Origin: Salvelinus alpinus
Lineage: Eukaryota > Chordata > Actinopteri > Salmoniformes > Salmonidae
Assembly: GCF_045679555.1 (NCBI RefSeq)
Contig: NC_092110.1
Span: forward strand, 2,397,501-2,461,500
Direction: 5' to 3'
DNA: 64,000 bases
Shown here: piece after piece, positions 46,301 through 56,399 of the stretch
How the letters are laid out: each line of letters begins with the position of its first letter
How positions within the stretch are numbered: the stretch's first letter is position 1
Made by a program: the position numbers and the translations under genes
The notes under the pieces: model-generated
What the model saw: only the letters and a program-made list of their open reading frames with translations
Databases searched by the model: none
Told to the model about the DNA's origin: nothing

Positions 46301-48442
46301 GAAGGCTACACGAAACGTTTGACCCAAGTTAAACAATTTAAAGGCAATGCTACCAAATACTTACTGAGTGTATGTAAACTTCTGACCTACTGGGAATGTG
46401 ATAAAAGAAATGAAAGCTGAAATAAATCATTCTCTCTACTATTATTCTGACATTTCACATTCTTAAAATAAAGTGGTGATCCTAACTGACCTAAGACAGG
46501 GAATTTTTACTATGATTAAATGTCAGGAATTGTGAATAACTGAGTTTAATTTTATTTGGCTAAGTTGAATGTAAACTTCCGACTTCAACTGTACATGCAT
46601 TTCAATGTTTGTACCTTTGTCTGAATAAGTGTCTGCAGAACTCCAGGGCCAAAATGCTGATGTGTACACATCTCACCATCCAAATCCTCCTCTCATACCA
46701 ATGATTCAGTGGAAGCTGCTGAGGGGAGGACGGCTCATAATAATGGCTGGAATGGAGTCAACGGAATGGCATCAAACGCATGGAGACCACGTGTTTGATG
46801 CGTTTAATAACATTCCACTGACTCCATTCCAGCCAATATTATGAGCCGTCTCCCACTCAGCAGCCAGCAATGGTTCCAATTTGATCCCTACAAAAATCCA
46901 CCTTTCACACACCTATAAGCTACCCAACATGAACCACCCTCCCCTTTCACTAGTAACTGGACATCTGTTTTAACACGCTCTCCTTCTCTTTTACCTGCAC
47001 ATCATTGAGTCCGAGGCGGCAGCCTGCCGACCCAGAGAGGAAGGCCAGCACGTGCACACGAGTCATCACAAGCTGCTTCAGAATTCTCCCATCTCCCGCA
47101 GCGACCGTCCCGTAGAACTCGTCCCTCACCTCCACCTGAACCTCCTCCTCTGTCAGCCCCGCCCCTATGGGCGACCCCGTCAATGCCCCACCCGTCACTG
47201 CGGGCAACCGCCTCAGCACCTCCACCAGCGCATGACGAAAACTCAGGAAGTCGTGGTAACAGGTGGTGCCCAGCTTCACCAGCTGCTCGCGGATTGGCTG
47301 GTGGGTGACGGGTGACTTCGGCTGGATTCGCCTCCTCTCGCGGTATTGGACGAGGTCCACACTTAGCGTGTGGACGCGGCCGGCTTCTTCGTAGTTCTGC
47401 AAGCGGTGTTCAGCCGCCTCGTAGCGAGGGTCCAGTTTCAGGGTCCTGAAGGGTTTTTCCAGACCTTTCTCGTAGAACATCTGGAGCACGCCGCCGTCAG
47501 ACAGACGGACATAGATAGGCCCCCAGTGGCGTGACGACATGATGTTCTTCTTCTCTGGTATACGGAGCAGCATGGCCCAGCCATCTTGGGGGGTCATGTG
47601 ATCTGGGAGGTAGGGGGCGCTCTCATCCTCCCCCTCCAACCCATCTTCCTTCGCCTCCTCCGCATCCTCCACTGAGTCATCAGGCAGAGTGGGGCTACCT
47701 GGATCGTCTGGGTCTGTGATCTGGAGGTTTCTCAGCTGATCCAGGTCTAGTCTGTCTAAGGGAGGAGTGACATGGCTGACTGTCTCTTCCCCTCCTCCTC
47801 TTGTGGGCTCAAACTCGGAGGAGAAGACTAGAATGGACTCTCGTTTGGCCTCTTGGCTGTGGGAGCTGAACGACTGGAAGAAAGGAGAGCTGAAGGAGAA
47901 GGCAGAGGGAGAGCTCTCCAGGTGGTGGGCGGAGCCATTACTCTGGATAGTCTGTGATGCCACTTCCTGTTTACAGTCAAAGTAGGAACTAAAGGGGTTG
48001 ATGGGAGAGGGCTGGATGTCATTGAACTCTTCACACAGGAAAGGGTTCTTCTTGGTGTAAGGTTTAGTCCTACCGGGGAGCAGGGGAGCGGTTTTAGGTT
48101 CAGTCAGAAGGGTTCTAGGAGGGTTTCCGTCCGGCGTCAGGTCCAGGAGGTGGCGGTTCTGGTTCTGCTGGTTCCCGTTCTGCTTCCAAACGTTGGGAGG
48201 AGAACCAATCAGGTTACTGTTGGCATCCTGGAAGTGGCTGAGATCATCCAATCGTATGTGGGATGGCTGCTCCCGGCGGTGGAGGTGGGGCTTGTCCTCC
48301 TCGTCATCGTCAAAGGTCACCCAGGATGAGAAGCGTCCAGAGGAAATGGGGGTCTCTGATTGGGTGCCGGGGAGTTTAGTGTTGGAAGTCCAGCTGACTG
48401 AATCCATCTCTATTCCTTCATCCTCTTGGAACACTGACGAAT
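40285..48442 (-). CDS. ston2: Stonin-2, five C-terminal coding exons (5' end outside or not found)
   Basis: Stonin-2 is a cytosolic endocytic adaptor that links AP-2/Eps15 to synaptotagmin for synaptic vesicle retrieval. Five minus-strand exons (48,442-46,995; 44,833-44,501; 44,402-44,180; 41,919-41,717; 40,374-40,285) have GT/AG borders and agree in phase, giving about 764 residues to a TGA stop. In the first exon, counting from the codon at 48,434, two Asn-Pro-Phe motifs (about 130 and 146; Eps15-binding) precede a stonin homology domain (about 285-420). The mu-homology domain fills the remainder. The NPF motifs separate it from stonin-1. The known family has about 190 more N-terminal residues, not found here. 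A Sleeping Beauty-type element and MITEs sit in its introns. No stop or frameshift is seen, so it is probably functional. Confidence 0.92.
41314..41460. mobile_element. Palindromic MITE in ston2 intron
   Basis: GGACCGTATCCATAAAGCGT...CAGAGTA at the left and TACTCTTGAGATGCTTTGTG...ACAGGCCC at the right are inverted copies around a short AT-rich loop. No coding capacity. Confidence 0.65.
41717..41919 (-). CDS. ston2: ston2 coding exon D (mu-homology domain end)
   Basis: 203 bp, phase 1 in and phase 0 out. Acceptor CTGGCAG, donor GTAATA. Encodes Gly-His-Pro-His-Thr-Phe-Phe-Cys and ends His-Tyr-Ser-Tyr-Gln, the usual end of the conserved stonin core. Confidence 0.9.
42540..43250. other. Low-complexity stretch in ston2 intron
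   Basis: A purine-rich run (GAGA/GAAAG words, 42,540-42,875, with a G run at 42,865-42,876) is followed by CA/CACACG-rich sequence at 43,070-43,240. The frames here are composition artefacts. Confidence 0.75.
43461..43884. mobile_element. Tigger/pogo-type MITE in ston2 intron
   Basis: TA stands on both sides. The ends CAGTGATCCCTCG and CGAGGGATTACTG are inverted, and the CACTTATCGCGG motif recurs at both inner flanks. An internal ATGTCGACGAAACGG resembles the start of a pogo-family transposase but is not followed by a long frame. An internally deleted derivative. Confidence 0.75.
44180..44402 (-). CDS. ston2: ston2 coding exon C (mu-homology domain)
   Basis: 223 bp, phase 0 in and phase 1 out. 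Acceptor CCCCTAG, donor GTAAGAAG. Encodes Ile-Arg-Tyr-Pro-Ile-Pro and [15 protein letters not shown]. Confidence 0.92.
44501..44833 (-). CDS. ston2: ston2 coding exon B (mu-homology domain)
   Basis: 111 codons, phase 0 at both ends. Acceptor CTCTAG before 44,833 and donor GTAAAA after 44,501. Encodes the [11 protein letters not shown] segment characteristic of stonin C-termini. Confidence 0.92.
45238..46360 (+). pseudogene. Sleeping Beauty-type Tc1 transposase, broken
   Basis: Near-complete but dead DDE transposase. The N-terminal HTH region is open to 45,498, where a frame change occurs. A stop-containing stretch follows. The Trp-Ser-Asp-Glu-Thr-Lys-Ile-Glu block (first Asp, near 45,690; preceded by a Leu), the Gln-Met-Asn/Asp block near 45,950 and the Pro-Ile-Glu-Asn-Met-Trp block near 46,175 are readable. 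The L2 insertion falls between the second Asp and the Glu. The original ATG also appears changed (GTG at 45,241). Confidence 0.8.
46046..46158 (+). mobile_element. 113-bp L2-like LINE tail inserted in the Tc1 copy
   Basis: TGACCT is duplicated on both sides (46,040-46,045 and 46,159-46,164). The insert matches the end of the LINE 3' UTR at about 50,103-50,207, including the TTTGATTGATTGATTG tail. A severely 5'-truncated LINE copy. Confidence 0.85.
46707..46873. mobile_element. Palindromic MITE in ston2 intron
   Basis: CAGTGGAAGCTGCTGAGGGG and the inverted CTCAGCAGCC end, with GGCTCATAATAATGGCTGGA against CCAGCCAATATTATGAGCC, make a nearly complete hairpin of about 165 bp. Confidence 0.75.
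46995..48442 (-). CDS. ston2: ston2 coding exon A (NPF motifs, stonin homology domain, start of mu-homology domain)
   Basis: The acceptor reads TTTTTGTGTAG before 48,442 and the donor GTAAAAG after 46,995. It enters with two bases of a split codon and ends in phase 0 (Asn-Asp-Val-Gln). It holds an acidic segment, NPF motifs, Ser/Phe-rich linker, and the Trp-Gly-Pro-Ile-Tyr-Val core of the stonin domain. The open frame runs 15 codons into the intron before a stop, which would mislead simple gene finding. Confidence 0.92.
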
Positions 48443-48518
48443 CTACACAAAAACAAACAGATATTTAAAATATATAAATTCATATGACATTATAAAACCA
48501 TATCAAACGCATAATATA

Positions 48519-49133
48519 CAGTCGTGGCCAAAAGTTTTGAGAATGACACAAATATTAATTTTCACAAAGTCTGCTGCCTCAGTTTGTATGATGTCAATTT
48601 GCATATACTCCAGAATGTTATGAAGAGTGATCAGATGAATTGCAATTAATTGCAAAGTCCCTCTTTGCCATGCAAATGAACTGAATCCCCAAAAAACATT
48701 TCCACTGCATTTCAGCCCTGCCACAAAAGGAACAATTGACATCATGTCAGTGATTCTCTCGTTAATCCCATTGAGAACTTGTGGTCAATCCTCAAGAGGT
48801 GGGTGGACAAACAAAAACCCACAAATTCTGACAAACTACAAGCATTGATTATGCAAGAATGGGCTGCCACCAGTCAGGATGTGGCCCAGAAGTTAATTGA
48901 CAGCATGCCAGGGCGGATTGCAGAGGTCTTGAAAAAGAAGGGTCAAAACAAATATTGACTCTTGCATCAATTTCATGTAATTGTCAATAAAAGCCTTTGA
49001 CACTTATGAAATGCTTATAATTATACTTCAGTATTCCATAGTAACATCTGACAAAAATATCTAAAGACACTGAAGCAGCAAACTGTGTGAAAATTCATAT
49101 TTGTGTCATTCTCAAAACTTTTGGCCACGACTG
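48519..49133 (+). mobile_element. Internally deleted DD35E-family element with intact ends
   Basis: TA duplications at 48,517-48,518 and 49,134-49,135. Perfect-looking ends CAGTCGTGGCCAAAAGTTTT and AAAACTTTTGGCCACGACTG. Compared with 27,683-29,106, the sequence jumps at about 48,766 from upstream of the transposase to its Pro-Ile-Glu-Asn region, removing roughly 950 bp. It keeps what is needed in cis but no transposase. Confidence 0.88.
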
Positions 49134-49499
49134 TACACAGTATGAAACCATTTCTTGAAACTGAGTGACTAACGCTGCGTATTATCCCGTGCATCCCATC
49201 ATGACAGATCTAGTAGTCTGTCCATGAGAGATTAGTAAAAGAATGATCAGGTGAGTGAGACCTCTTTATTTAAACCGAACAATCCAAAAATAAGTGGGCA
49301 ACTTTATTTATTCCACATGACCTCGTATTGTATGAGTCAGCTCGTGTGACGAAGGCAACAGATACGATGAAGGTTAACTGCTGCTGCATGGTCACTTTAA
49401 ATACCAGGGTATACGGGTATGACACACACAAACATACAAAAACACACTTCCCAATCCAAGAGAATACAACAGCAATCAATCAATCGTCCCTGGCTTCCC

Positions 49500-50207
49500 C
49501 GTCTCAGCCTCCGGTATCTATGCTGCGATAGTCACATGTGCCGGGGGGGATTGGTTTAGGCTGTTATAGCTGGTGTAATTCTCCCATCTTATCTGGTGTC
49601 CTGTGTGAATTAAAGTATGCTCCCTCTAAATTCTCCCTCTCTCCCGGAGAACCTGAGCCCATGCCTCAGGACTACCTGGCCTGATGACTCCTGGCTGTCC
49701 CCAGTCCACCTTGTCGTACTGCTGACCCAGCCTGCGGCTATGAAACCCTGACCTGTTCACCGGACATGCTACATTTCCCCGGACCAGCTGTTTTCGACTT
49801 TCTCTCTCTCTACCGCACCTGCTGTCTCGACCTCTGAATGCTTGGCTATGAAAAGCCAACTAACATTTACTCCTGAGGTACTGACCTGTTGCACCCTCTA
49901 CAACCACTGTGATTATTATTTGACCCTGCTGGACACCTATGAAAATCTTGAATAACAATCTGGCTTTAATGGCCATGTACTTATACTTAGAATCTCCACC
50001 TGGCACAGCCAGAAGAGGACTAACCACCCCTCAGAGCCTGGTTCCCTCTCTAGGTTTCTTCCTAGGTTCCTTCCTTTCTGGGGAGTTTTTCCTAGCCCCC
50101 GTGCTTCTGCATTGCTTGCTGTTTGGGGTTTTAGGCTGGGTTTCTGTGTAGCACTTTCTGACATCTGCTAATGTAAAAATGGCTTTAGAAGTTCATTTGA
50201 TTGATTG
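49500..50207 (+). mobile_element. L2-like LINE 3' UTR fragment
   Basis: Matches the reverse complement of 1-740 (for example the CTCAGCCTCC...TATGCTGC block and the ATGACTCCTGGCTGTCCCCAGTCCACCTTG region). It continues to the GGGGTTTTAGGCTGGGTTTC segment and the TTGATTGATTG tail. No coding part. Confidence 0.7.
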
Positions 50208-50539
50208 AAATCAACTACTAGGAGGATTCAAAGGAATACTGGCAGATTCCAATACACAAAGTTGTGCCCAAAGCTACATATTGTGCCTTTAAATGGACAG
50301 AGAGGCCTGGATTGTGTGTTCAAATCCAATAAAATGTTTATTGGTCGTGTACACATATTTGAAGATGTTATCGCCGGTGCACCAAAATGCTTGTGTTTCT
50401 ACCTCCAACAGTGCAGTAATACCTAGCAATACAAAACAATACGCACACATCCAAAAAATAAAGAACTAGCAAAACAAGCAATGTCAGAGAGAGAGAGAGA
50501 GACACACACACACACAATACCTGACCACTGTGACTGCCC

Positions 50540-51290
50540 CAAACTTAAGGAAAGCTTTGACTAATGTACAGACTCAGTGAGCATAGCCTTGCTATTGAGA
50601 AAGGCCACCGTAGGCAGACCTGACTCTCAAGAGATGACAGGCTATGTGCACACTGCCCACAAACTGAGGTGGAAACTGAGCTGCACTTCCCAACCTCCTG
50701 CCAAATGTATAACCATATTAGAGACAAATATTTCCCTCAGATTACACCGATCCACAACGAATTTGAAAACAAACCCAATTTTGATAAACTCCCATATCTA
50801 TTGGGTGAAATACCAGTGTGCCATCACAGCAGCAAGATGTGACCTGTTGCCACAAGAAAATGGCAACCAGTGAAGAACAAACACCACTGTAAATATCACC
50901 ATTATTTATGTTTATTTCCCTTTTGCGGCAGCGTAGCCTAGTGGTTAGAGCGTTGGACTAGTAACCGAAAGGTTGCAAGTTCAAATCTGTCGTTCTGCCC
51001 CTCATCAAGGCAGTTAACCCACTGTTCCTAGGCCGTCATTGAAAATAAGAATTGGTTCTTAACTGACTTGCCTAGTTAAATAAAGGTAAAATTAAAAAAA
51101 ATAAAATTTGCACATAATATGACATTTGAAATGTCTTTATAGTTTTGGAACTTTTGTGAGTGTAATGTTTGCTGTTATTTTTTATTCATTGTTTATTTCA
51201 AATTTGTTTATTATCTATTTCACTTGCTTTGGCAATGTAAACATATGTTCCCATGCTAATAAAGCCCTTAAATTGAAATTGAATTGAGAG
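50540..51290 (+). mobile_element. LINE 3' end split by an HpaI-type SINE
   Basis: The left part (50,560-50,890) encodes a Cys-x2-Cys...His-Phe-Leu-x-x-Cys cluster typical of the C-terminus of some LINE ORF2s. The right part (51,107-51,290) is the 3' UTR ending ATGCTAATAAAGCCC...TTGAATTGA. Stops are present. The SINE at 50,927-51,106 separates the two. Confidence 0.6.
50927..51106 (+). repeat. HpaI-type SINE, full length, with target duplication
   Basis: tRNA-derived head (GTAGCCTAGTGGTTAGAGCG with A box; GGTTGCAAGTTCAAATC with B box), body GGCAGTTAACCCACTGTTCC, and tail CTAGTTAAATAAAGGTAAAA. TTTGC flanks it (50,922-50,926 and 51,107-51,111). It is transcribed by RNA polymerase III and copied by a partner LINE. 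A family confined to salmonids. Confidence 0.9.
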
Positions 51291-51303
51291 AGAGACATAC
51301 ATA

Positions 51304-52237
51304 CAGTGCATTCGTAAAATATTCAGACCCCTTGACTTTTTCAACGTTTTGTCACATTACAAACTGAGCAATCGGGGGAGAAGGGCCTTGGTCAGGGATG
51401 TGACCAAGAACCCAATGATCACCCTGACAGAACTCTAAAGTTCCTCTGTGGAGATGGGAGAATCTTCCAGAAGGACAACCATCTCTGCAGTACTCCACCA
51501 ATCAGGCCTTTATGGTAGAGTAGCCAGACGGAAGCCACTCCTCAGTAAAAAGGCACATGACAGCGCACTTAGAGTTTGCCAAAAGGCACCTAAAGGCTCT
51601 CAGATCATGAGAAACAAGATTTTTTCATATGATTAAACCAAGATTGAACTCTTTGGTCTGAATGCCAAGCGTCACGTCTGGAGGAAACCTGGCACCATCC
51701 CTACAGTGAAGCATGGTGGTGGCAGCATCATGCTGTGGGAATGTTTTTCAGAGACAGGAACTGGGAGACTAGTCGGGATCGAGACAAAGAAGTACGGAGC
51801 AAAGTACAGAGCCCGGACTTGAACCCGATCGAAAATCTCTGGAGAGACCTGAAAATAGCTGTGTAGCAACGCTCCCCATCCAACCTGACAGAGCTTGAGA
51901 AGATCTGCAGAAAAGAACGGGAGAAACTCTCCAAATACAGGTGTGCCAAGCTTGTAGCGTCATACCCAAGAAGACTCAAGGCTGTAATTACTGCCAAAGG
52001 TGCTTCAACAAAGTACTGAGTAAAGGGTCTGAATACTTATGTAAATATGTTATTTCAGTTTTTATTTTTAATAAATTAGCAAATATTTCTACAAACCTGT
52101 TTTTGCTTTGTCATTATGGGGTATTGTGTGTAGATTGACGAGGAAACAAATAAATGTAATCTGTTTTAGAATAAGGCTGTAATATAACAAAATGTGTAAA
52201 AAGTCAAGGGTTCTGAATACTTTCCGAATGCTCTGTG
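51304..52237 (+). mobile_element. Tc1-like element, internally deleted
   Basis: Ends CAGTGCATTCGTAAAATATT and GAATACTTTCCGAATGCTCTG lie between TA dinucleotides. Plus-strand transposase relics include [14 protein letters not shown] and [10 protein letters not shown] blocks. The N-terminal DNA-binding part is mostly deleted (near 51,370), and the region holding the second Asp is deleted near 51,780. Confidence 0.75.
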
Positions 52238-52245
52238 TACATATG

Positions 52246-52490
52246 CACTACATGACCAAAAGTATATGGACCCCTGCTTGTCGAACCCCCCTCCCCTGCT
52301 ATAACAGCCTCCACTCTTCTGGAAAGGCTTTCCACTAGATTTTAGAACATTGCTGCGGGGACTTGCTTCCATTCAGCCACAAGAGCATTAGTGAGGTCGG
52401 ACACTGATGTTGGGCTATTAGGCCTGGCATGCAGTCGGCGTTCCAATTCATCCCAAAAATGTTCGACGGGGTTGAGGTCAGGGATGGATG
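52246..52490 (-). mobile_element. Tc1-like 3' fragment, same family as 33,580-34,615
   Basis: Reverse complement of the end of that element, from ATGACCAAAAGTATATGGAC through the CCCCGCAGCAATGTT region to the Asn-Pro-Val-Glu-His region near 52,460. The rest is missing. Confidence 0.75.
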
Positions 52491-52790
52491 TCCTTTGGGT
52501 GGTGGACCATTCTTCAAACACACGGGAAACTTGAGTGTGAAAAACACAGCAGCACTTTTGTCTTGTGCACTCACCCTCTGAATGTCACACATACACAATC
52601 CATGTCCCAAATGTCTCTCAAGGCTTAAAAAAAACGTATTTAACCTGTCTCCTCCCCTTCATCTACACTGATTGACGTTAATTTAACAAGTGACATCAAT
52701 AAGGGACCAAAGCTTTCACCTAGATTCACCTGGTCAGTCTATGTCATGGAAAGAGTAGGTGTCCTTCATGTTTTGTATAATATAATGGTG
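52491..52790 (-). mobile_element. Second Tc1-like terminal fragment joined to the first
   Basis: From GGTGGTGGACCATTCTTCAA to ATGTTTTGTATAATATAATG, an untranslated Tc1-type end of another family. The junction with the previous fragment is abrupt, so they were joined by deletion or recombination. Confidence 0.45.
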
Positions 52791-52899
52791 TGTTTAGACA
52801 GTATAGACAGTATATGAATAGAAAAGGTGTGTACAGCAGTAGTTATATAGGATGACCATGACTAGAATACAGTATTTACATATGAAGTGGTTAAAACAG

Positions 52900-53345
52900 T
52901 ATGATGATTTAACCCAGGTGATATACAGGGTGATATAGCCTGACAGGATGCTCTCAATGGTACATCTGTAGAAGTTTGTGAGGGTCTTATGGGACAAGCC
53001 AAATTTATTGCGCCTTTTTCACCATACTGTCTGTGTGAATGGACCATTTCAAGTCGTCAGTGACATACACTCTGAGGAACTTGAAGCTTTTCACACTCTC
53101 CACTGCAGCCCCGTTGATGTGGATAGGGGCGTGCTCTCTCTGCTGTCTCCTGTCGCCCACAATCATCTCCTTCATTTTGTTGACATTGAGGGAGAGGTTA
53201 TTTTCCTGGCACCACTCCGCCAGGGCTCTCGCTATCTCGTCATTGATGGTAATCAGGCCTACCACTGTTATGTCATCAGAAAACTTGATGATTGAGTTTG
53301 ACCTGTGGCCACGCAGTCATGGGTGAACAGGGAGTACAGGAGGGG
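52900..53345 (-). pseudogene. LINE RT thumb-region fragment
   Basis: The minus-strand frame 53,265-53,005 contains Asn-Asn-Leu-Ser-Leu-Asn-Val-Asn-Lys-x-Lys-Glu and Phe-Lys-Phe-Leu, as in 30,545-31,800. Upstream frames to 53,345 and downstream relics to about 52,900 are in other frames. Active-site motif C is not readable. Confidence 0.65.
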
Positions 53346-53819
53346 GTTGAGTGTTTATACTGTGCGTGTGTGTGTGTGTGCATGTATGCGTGCGTGTGTG
53401 CATATTGTACAATCACAATAGGACGCTGACTGGAAATTGTGTTTGGTTGAATACTTCTGTGTCAGCAGCCACAGGTCTTCCCCATACCGCTCTCTAAACT
53501 TCTACTACATACTATAGATTACATACATTCAAAAAGAAAAGCGGAGGAAAATCACATTTGACCTGAAGGAAACCAACTGTTGTAAAATTGCTAAGGAATT
53601 CCTTTAGACCATGACTAAAAGTTGAACATATATACCAATTAGTACAAAGTCAGATATCTCAGTGTGGCCTAGGTTTTCTGTCTGTCAGTCCGTCTTTCTC
53701 TTTCTATAGATTAATATCAAGGCTCCTTGTGAGTGAATTGAATGTCTTCGCCTTTCTCTCTCCCCCCTCCATTCCTCCGCTCAGAATGTATCAGTCTTCC
53801 ACGCTCTGCTCTAATAGAG

Positions 53820-53975
53820 AGGGAGCGCGTGAGAGAGGATAAGAGAGATACAGGAGAGAAGGAGAGAGAGGGGGGAATAGAGAAGAGATCGAGGGAGGGA
53901 GAGATAGGGAGAAGAGCGAGAGGGAGAAATGGGGAGGAGAGAGAGGGAGAGACAGAGAGAGAGAGAGAGAGGATA
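53820..53975. repeat. GA-rich low-complexity tract
   Basis: Purine-only stretch of GAGAGA, GGGAGA and AGAGCGAGAGG words. The open frames across it on both strands reflect composition, not coding. Confidence 0.9.
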
Positions 53976-54793
53976 AATGTTCGGCCTCTGAGCACAGACA
54001 ATACAGGCCGAACTCTGCTGTACGAGTGTGGCAAACTACTTTTGCCAAGCAGAGGGACACACATAGACACACACAAGGCCATGCAAGACTGTTGAGGCTC
54101 CAAGGTCATGTTGACATAGAGATACATACCTGACATGCTCACAATTCACAGTTCCCCCAGGCAAGCTAACTAACCCTACAGTACAACAAGGTTCCATTCA
54201 AACCAACACAATACTAATCCACTGGGCTTTCAACTAGCTGCTGCCTTTGTAGTCTATTCACCCCATTCACACTACATTACCCATGATTCACTGCTGTTGG
54301 GCTCTCTACAGGAATCCCTTCTTGTACTACTCACTATGCACATCCTAATCCCATGTTACTGGACCCACCCATAACCGCGGCCATACTCTGGACCTGGACA
54401 TTACCAAAGGGCTTTCTATTGACATATCCTCTATTGTTGATGTTGCTTTATCTAATCACCACTGTGTATTTTTTACTACCTTGTACAGGGTAATACTGAA
54501 CGCATTATTAAGAAGCACAATCTTACCTCTGAAGTTGCTACAGATTTTATTGAGTGTATGAACAATACTCCACCACCTATTCTGCCTTCCTCGTGAGGAT
54601 TTAGTTGATAACATTAATAGCAAATTGAAGGGTAACCATTGATGCCACAGCTCCAGTAAAGTTGAAAAAGGCCACATCCAAACAGAGAACCCCTTGGATG
54701 ATCGAGGAGAAATTGCAGAAAGGCAGAGCGGAAGTGGAGAAAGTCAAAGTTGCAGGTCCATTAGGGTATTCTGAGAGAGCAACTTGGCATATA

Positions 54794-56399
54794 CAGTGGG
54801 GAGAACAAGTATTTGATACACTGCCGATTTTGCAGGTTTTCCTACTTACAAAGCATGTAGAGGTCTGTAATTTTTATCATAGGTACACTTCAACTGTGAG
54901 AGACGGAATCTAAAACAAAAATCCAGAAAATCACATTGTGTGATTTTTAAATAATTAATTTGCATTTTATTGCATGACATAAGTATTTGATACATCAGAA
55001 AAGCAGAACTTAATATTTGGTACAGAAACCTTTGTTTGCAATTACAGAGCTCATACGTTTCCTGTAGTTCTTGACCATGTTTGCACACACTGCAGCAGGG
55101 ATTTTGGCCCACTCCTCCATACAGACCTTCCCCAGATCCTTCAGGTTTCGGGGCTGTCGCTGGGCAATACGGACTTTCAGCTCCCTCCAAAGATTTTCTA
55201 TTGGGTTCAGGTCTGGAGACTGGCTAGACCACTCCAGGACCTTGAGATGCTTCTTACGGAGCCACTCCTTAGTTGCCCTGGCTGTGTGTTTCGTTTCGTT
55301 GTCATGCTGGAAGACCCAGCCACGACCCATCTTCAATGCTCTTACTGAGGGAAGGAGGTTGTTGGCCAAGATCTTGCGATACATGGCCCCATCCATCCTC
55401 CCCTCAATACGGTGCATTCGTCCTGACCCCTTTGCAGAAAAGCATCCCCAAAGAATGATGTTTCCACCTCCATGCTTCACGGTTGGGATGGGTTCTTGGG
55501 GTTGTACTCATCATCCTTCTTCCTCCAAACACGGCGAGTGGAGTTTAGACCAAAAAGCTCTATTTTTGTCTCATCAGACCACACGACCTTCTCCTATTCC
55601 TCCTCTGGATCATCCAGATGGTCATTGGCAAACTTCAGACGGGCCTGGACATGCGCTGGCTTGAGCAGGGGGACCTTGCATGCGCTGCAGGATTTTAATC
55701 CATTATGGCGTAGTGTGTTACTAATGGTTTTCTTTGAGACTGTGGTCCCAGCTCTCTTCAGGTCATTGACCAGGTCCTGCTGTGTAGTTCTGGGCTGATC
55801 CCTCACCTTCCTCATGATCATTGATGCCCCACGAGGTGAGATCTTGCATGGAGCTCCAGACCGAGGGTGATTGACCGTCATCTTGAACTTCTTCCATTTT
55901 CTAATAATTGCGCCAACAGTTGTTGCCTTCTCACCAAGCTGCTTGCCTATTGTCCTGTAGCCCATCCCAGCCTTGTGCAGGTCTACAATTTTATCCCTGA
56001 TGTCCTTACACAGCTCTTTGGTCTTGGCCATTGTGGAGAGGTTGGAGTCTGTTTGATTGAGTGTGTGGACAGGTGTCTTTTATACAGGTAACGAGTTCAA
56101 ACAGGTGCAGTTAATACAGGTAATGAGTGGAGAACAGGAGGGCTTCTTAAAGAAAAACTAACAGGTCTGTGAGAGCCGGAATTCTTACTGGTTGGTAGGT
56201 GATCAAATACTTATGTCATGTAATAAAATGCAAATTAATTACTTAAAAATCATACAATGTGATTTTCTGGATTTTTGTTTTAGATTTCGTCTCTCACAGT
56301 TGAAGTGTACCTATGATAAAAATTACAGACCTCTACATGCTTTGTAAGTAGGAAAACCTGCAAAATCGGCAGTGTATCAAATACTTGTTCTCCCCACTG
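54794..56399 (-). mobile_element. Tc1-like element with long inverted repeats, copy 1, transposase broken
   Basis: 1,606 bp between TA dinucleotides. Terminal inverted repeats of about 200 bp begin CAGTGGGGAGAACAAGTATT and repeat an AAGTATTTGATAC word internally (IR/DR type). Nearly identical to 57,292-58,892, which sits in the same LINE in the same orientation. Confidence 0.92.
55010..56031 (-). pseudogene. DD34E Tc1 transposase, broken copy
   Basis: Two frames cover the protein. The N-terminal half (56,031-55,594, 145 codons) has the start Met-Ala-Lys-Thr-Lys-Glu and the DNA-binding region. After an in-frame stop near 55,594 and a short deletion or frame change near 55,490, a C-terminal half (55,480-55,010, 156 codons) carries Gln-His-Asp-Asn and Pro-Ile-Glu-Asn-Leu-Trp. 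Only these lesions distinguish it from the intact copy at 57,508-58,524. Confidence 0.88.

Larger units (their letters stand above)
44879..46591 (+). mobile_element. Sleeping Beauty-type Tc1 element, copy 3, both ends present
   Basis: TA duplications lie at 44,877-44,878 and 46,592-46,593. Both ends carry an outer repeat near CAGTTGAAGTCAGAAG and an inner repeat near GGGTCAGAAGTTTACATACA. At 1,713 bp it is longer than usual because a 113-bp L2 tail has inserted (46,046-46,158). It lies in a ston2 intron, antisense to the gene. Confidence 0.9.

Noticed and set aside
46950..46994. Continuation of the large stonin-2 frame to a stop at 46,950
   Set aside because: A GTAAAAG donor follows 46,995, the frame beyond it does not resemble stonin, and exon B at 44,833 continues the protein in phase.
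53717..54142. Long frames on both strands over the GA-rich tract
   Set aside because: Both strands are open because the DNA is low-complexity GA/TC repeat. No protein-like features.
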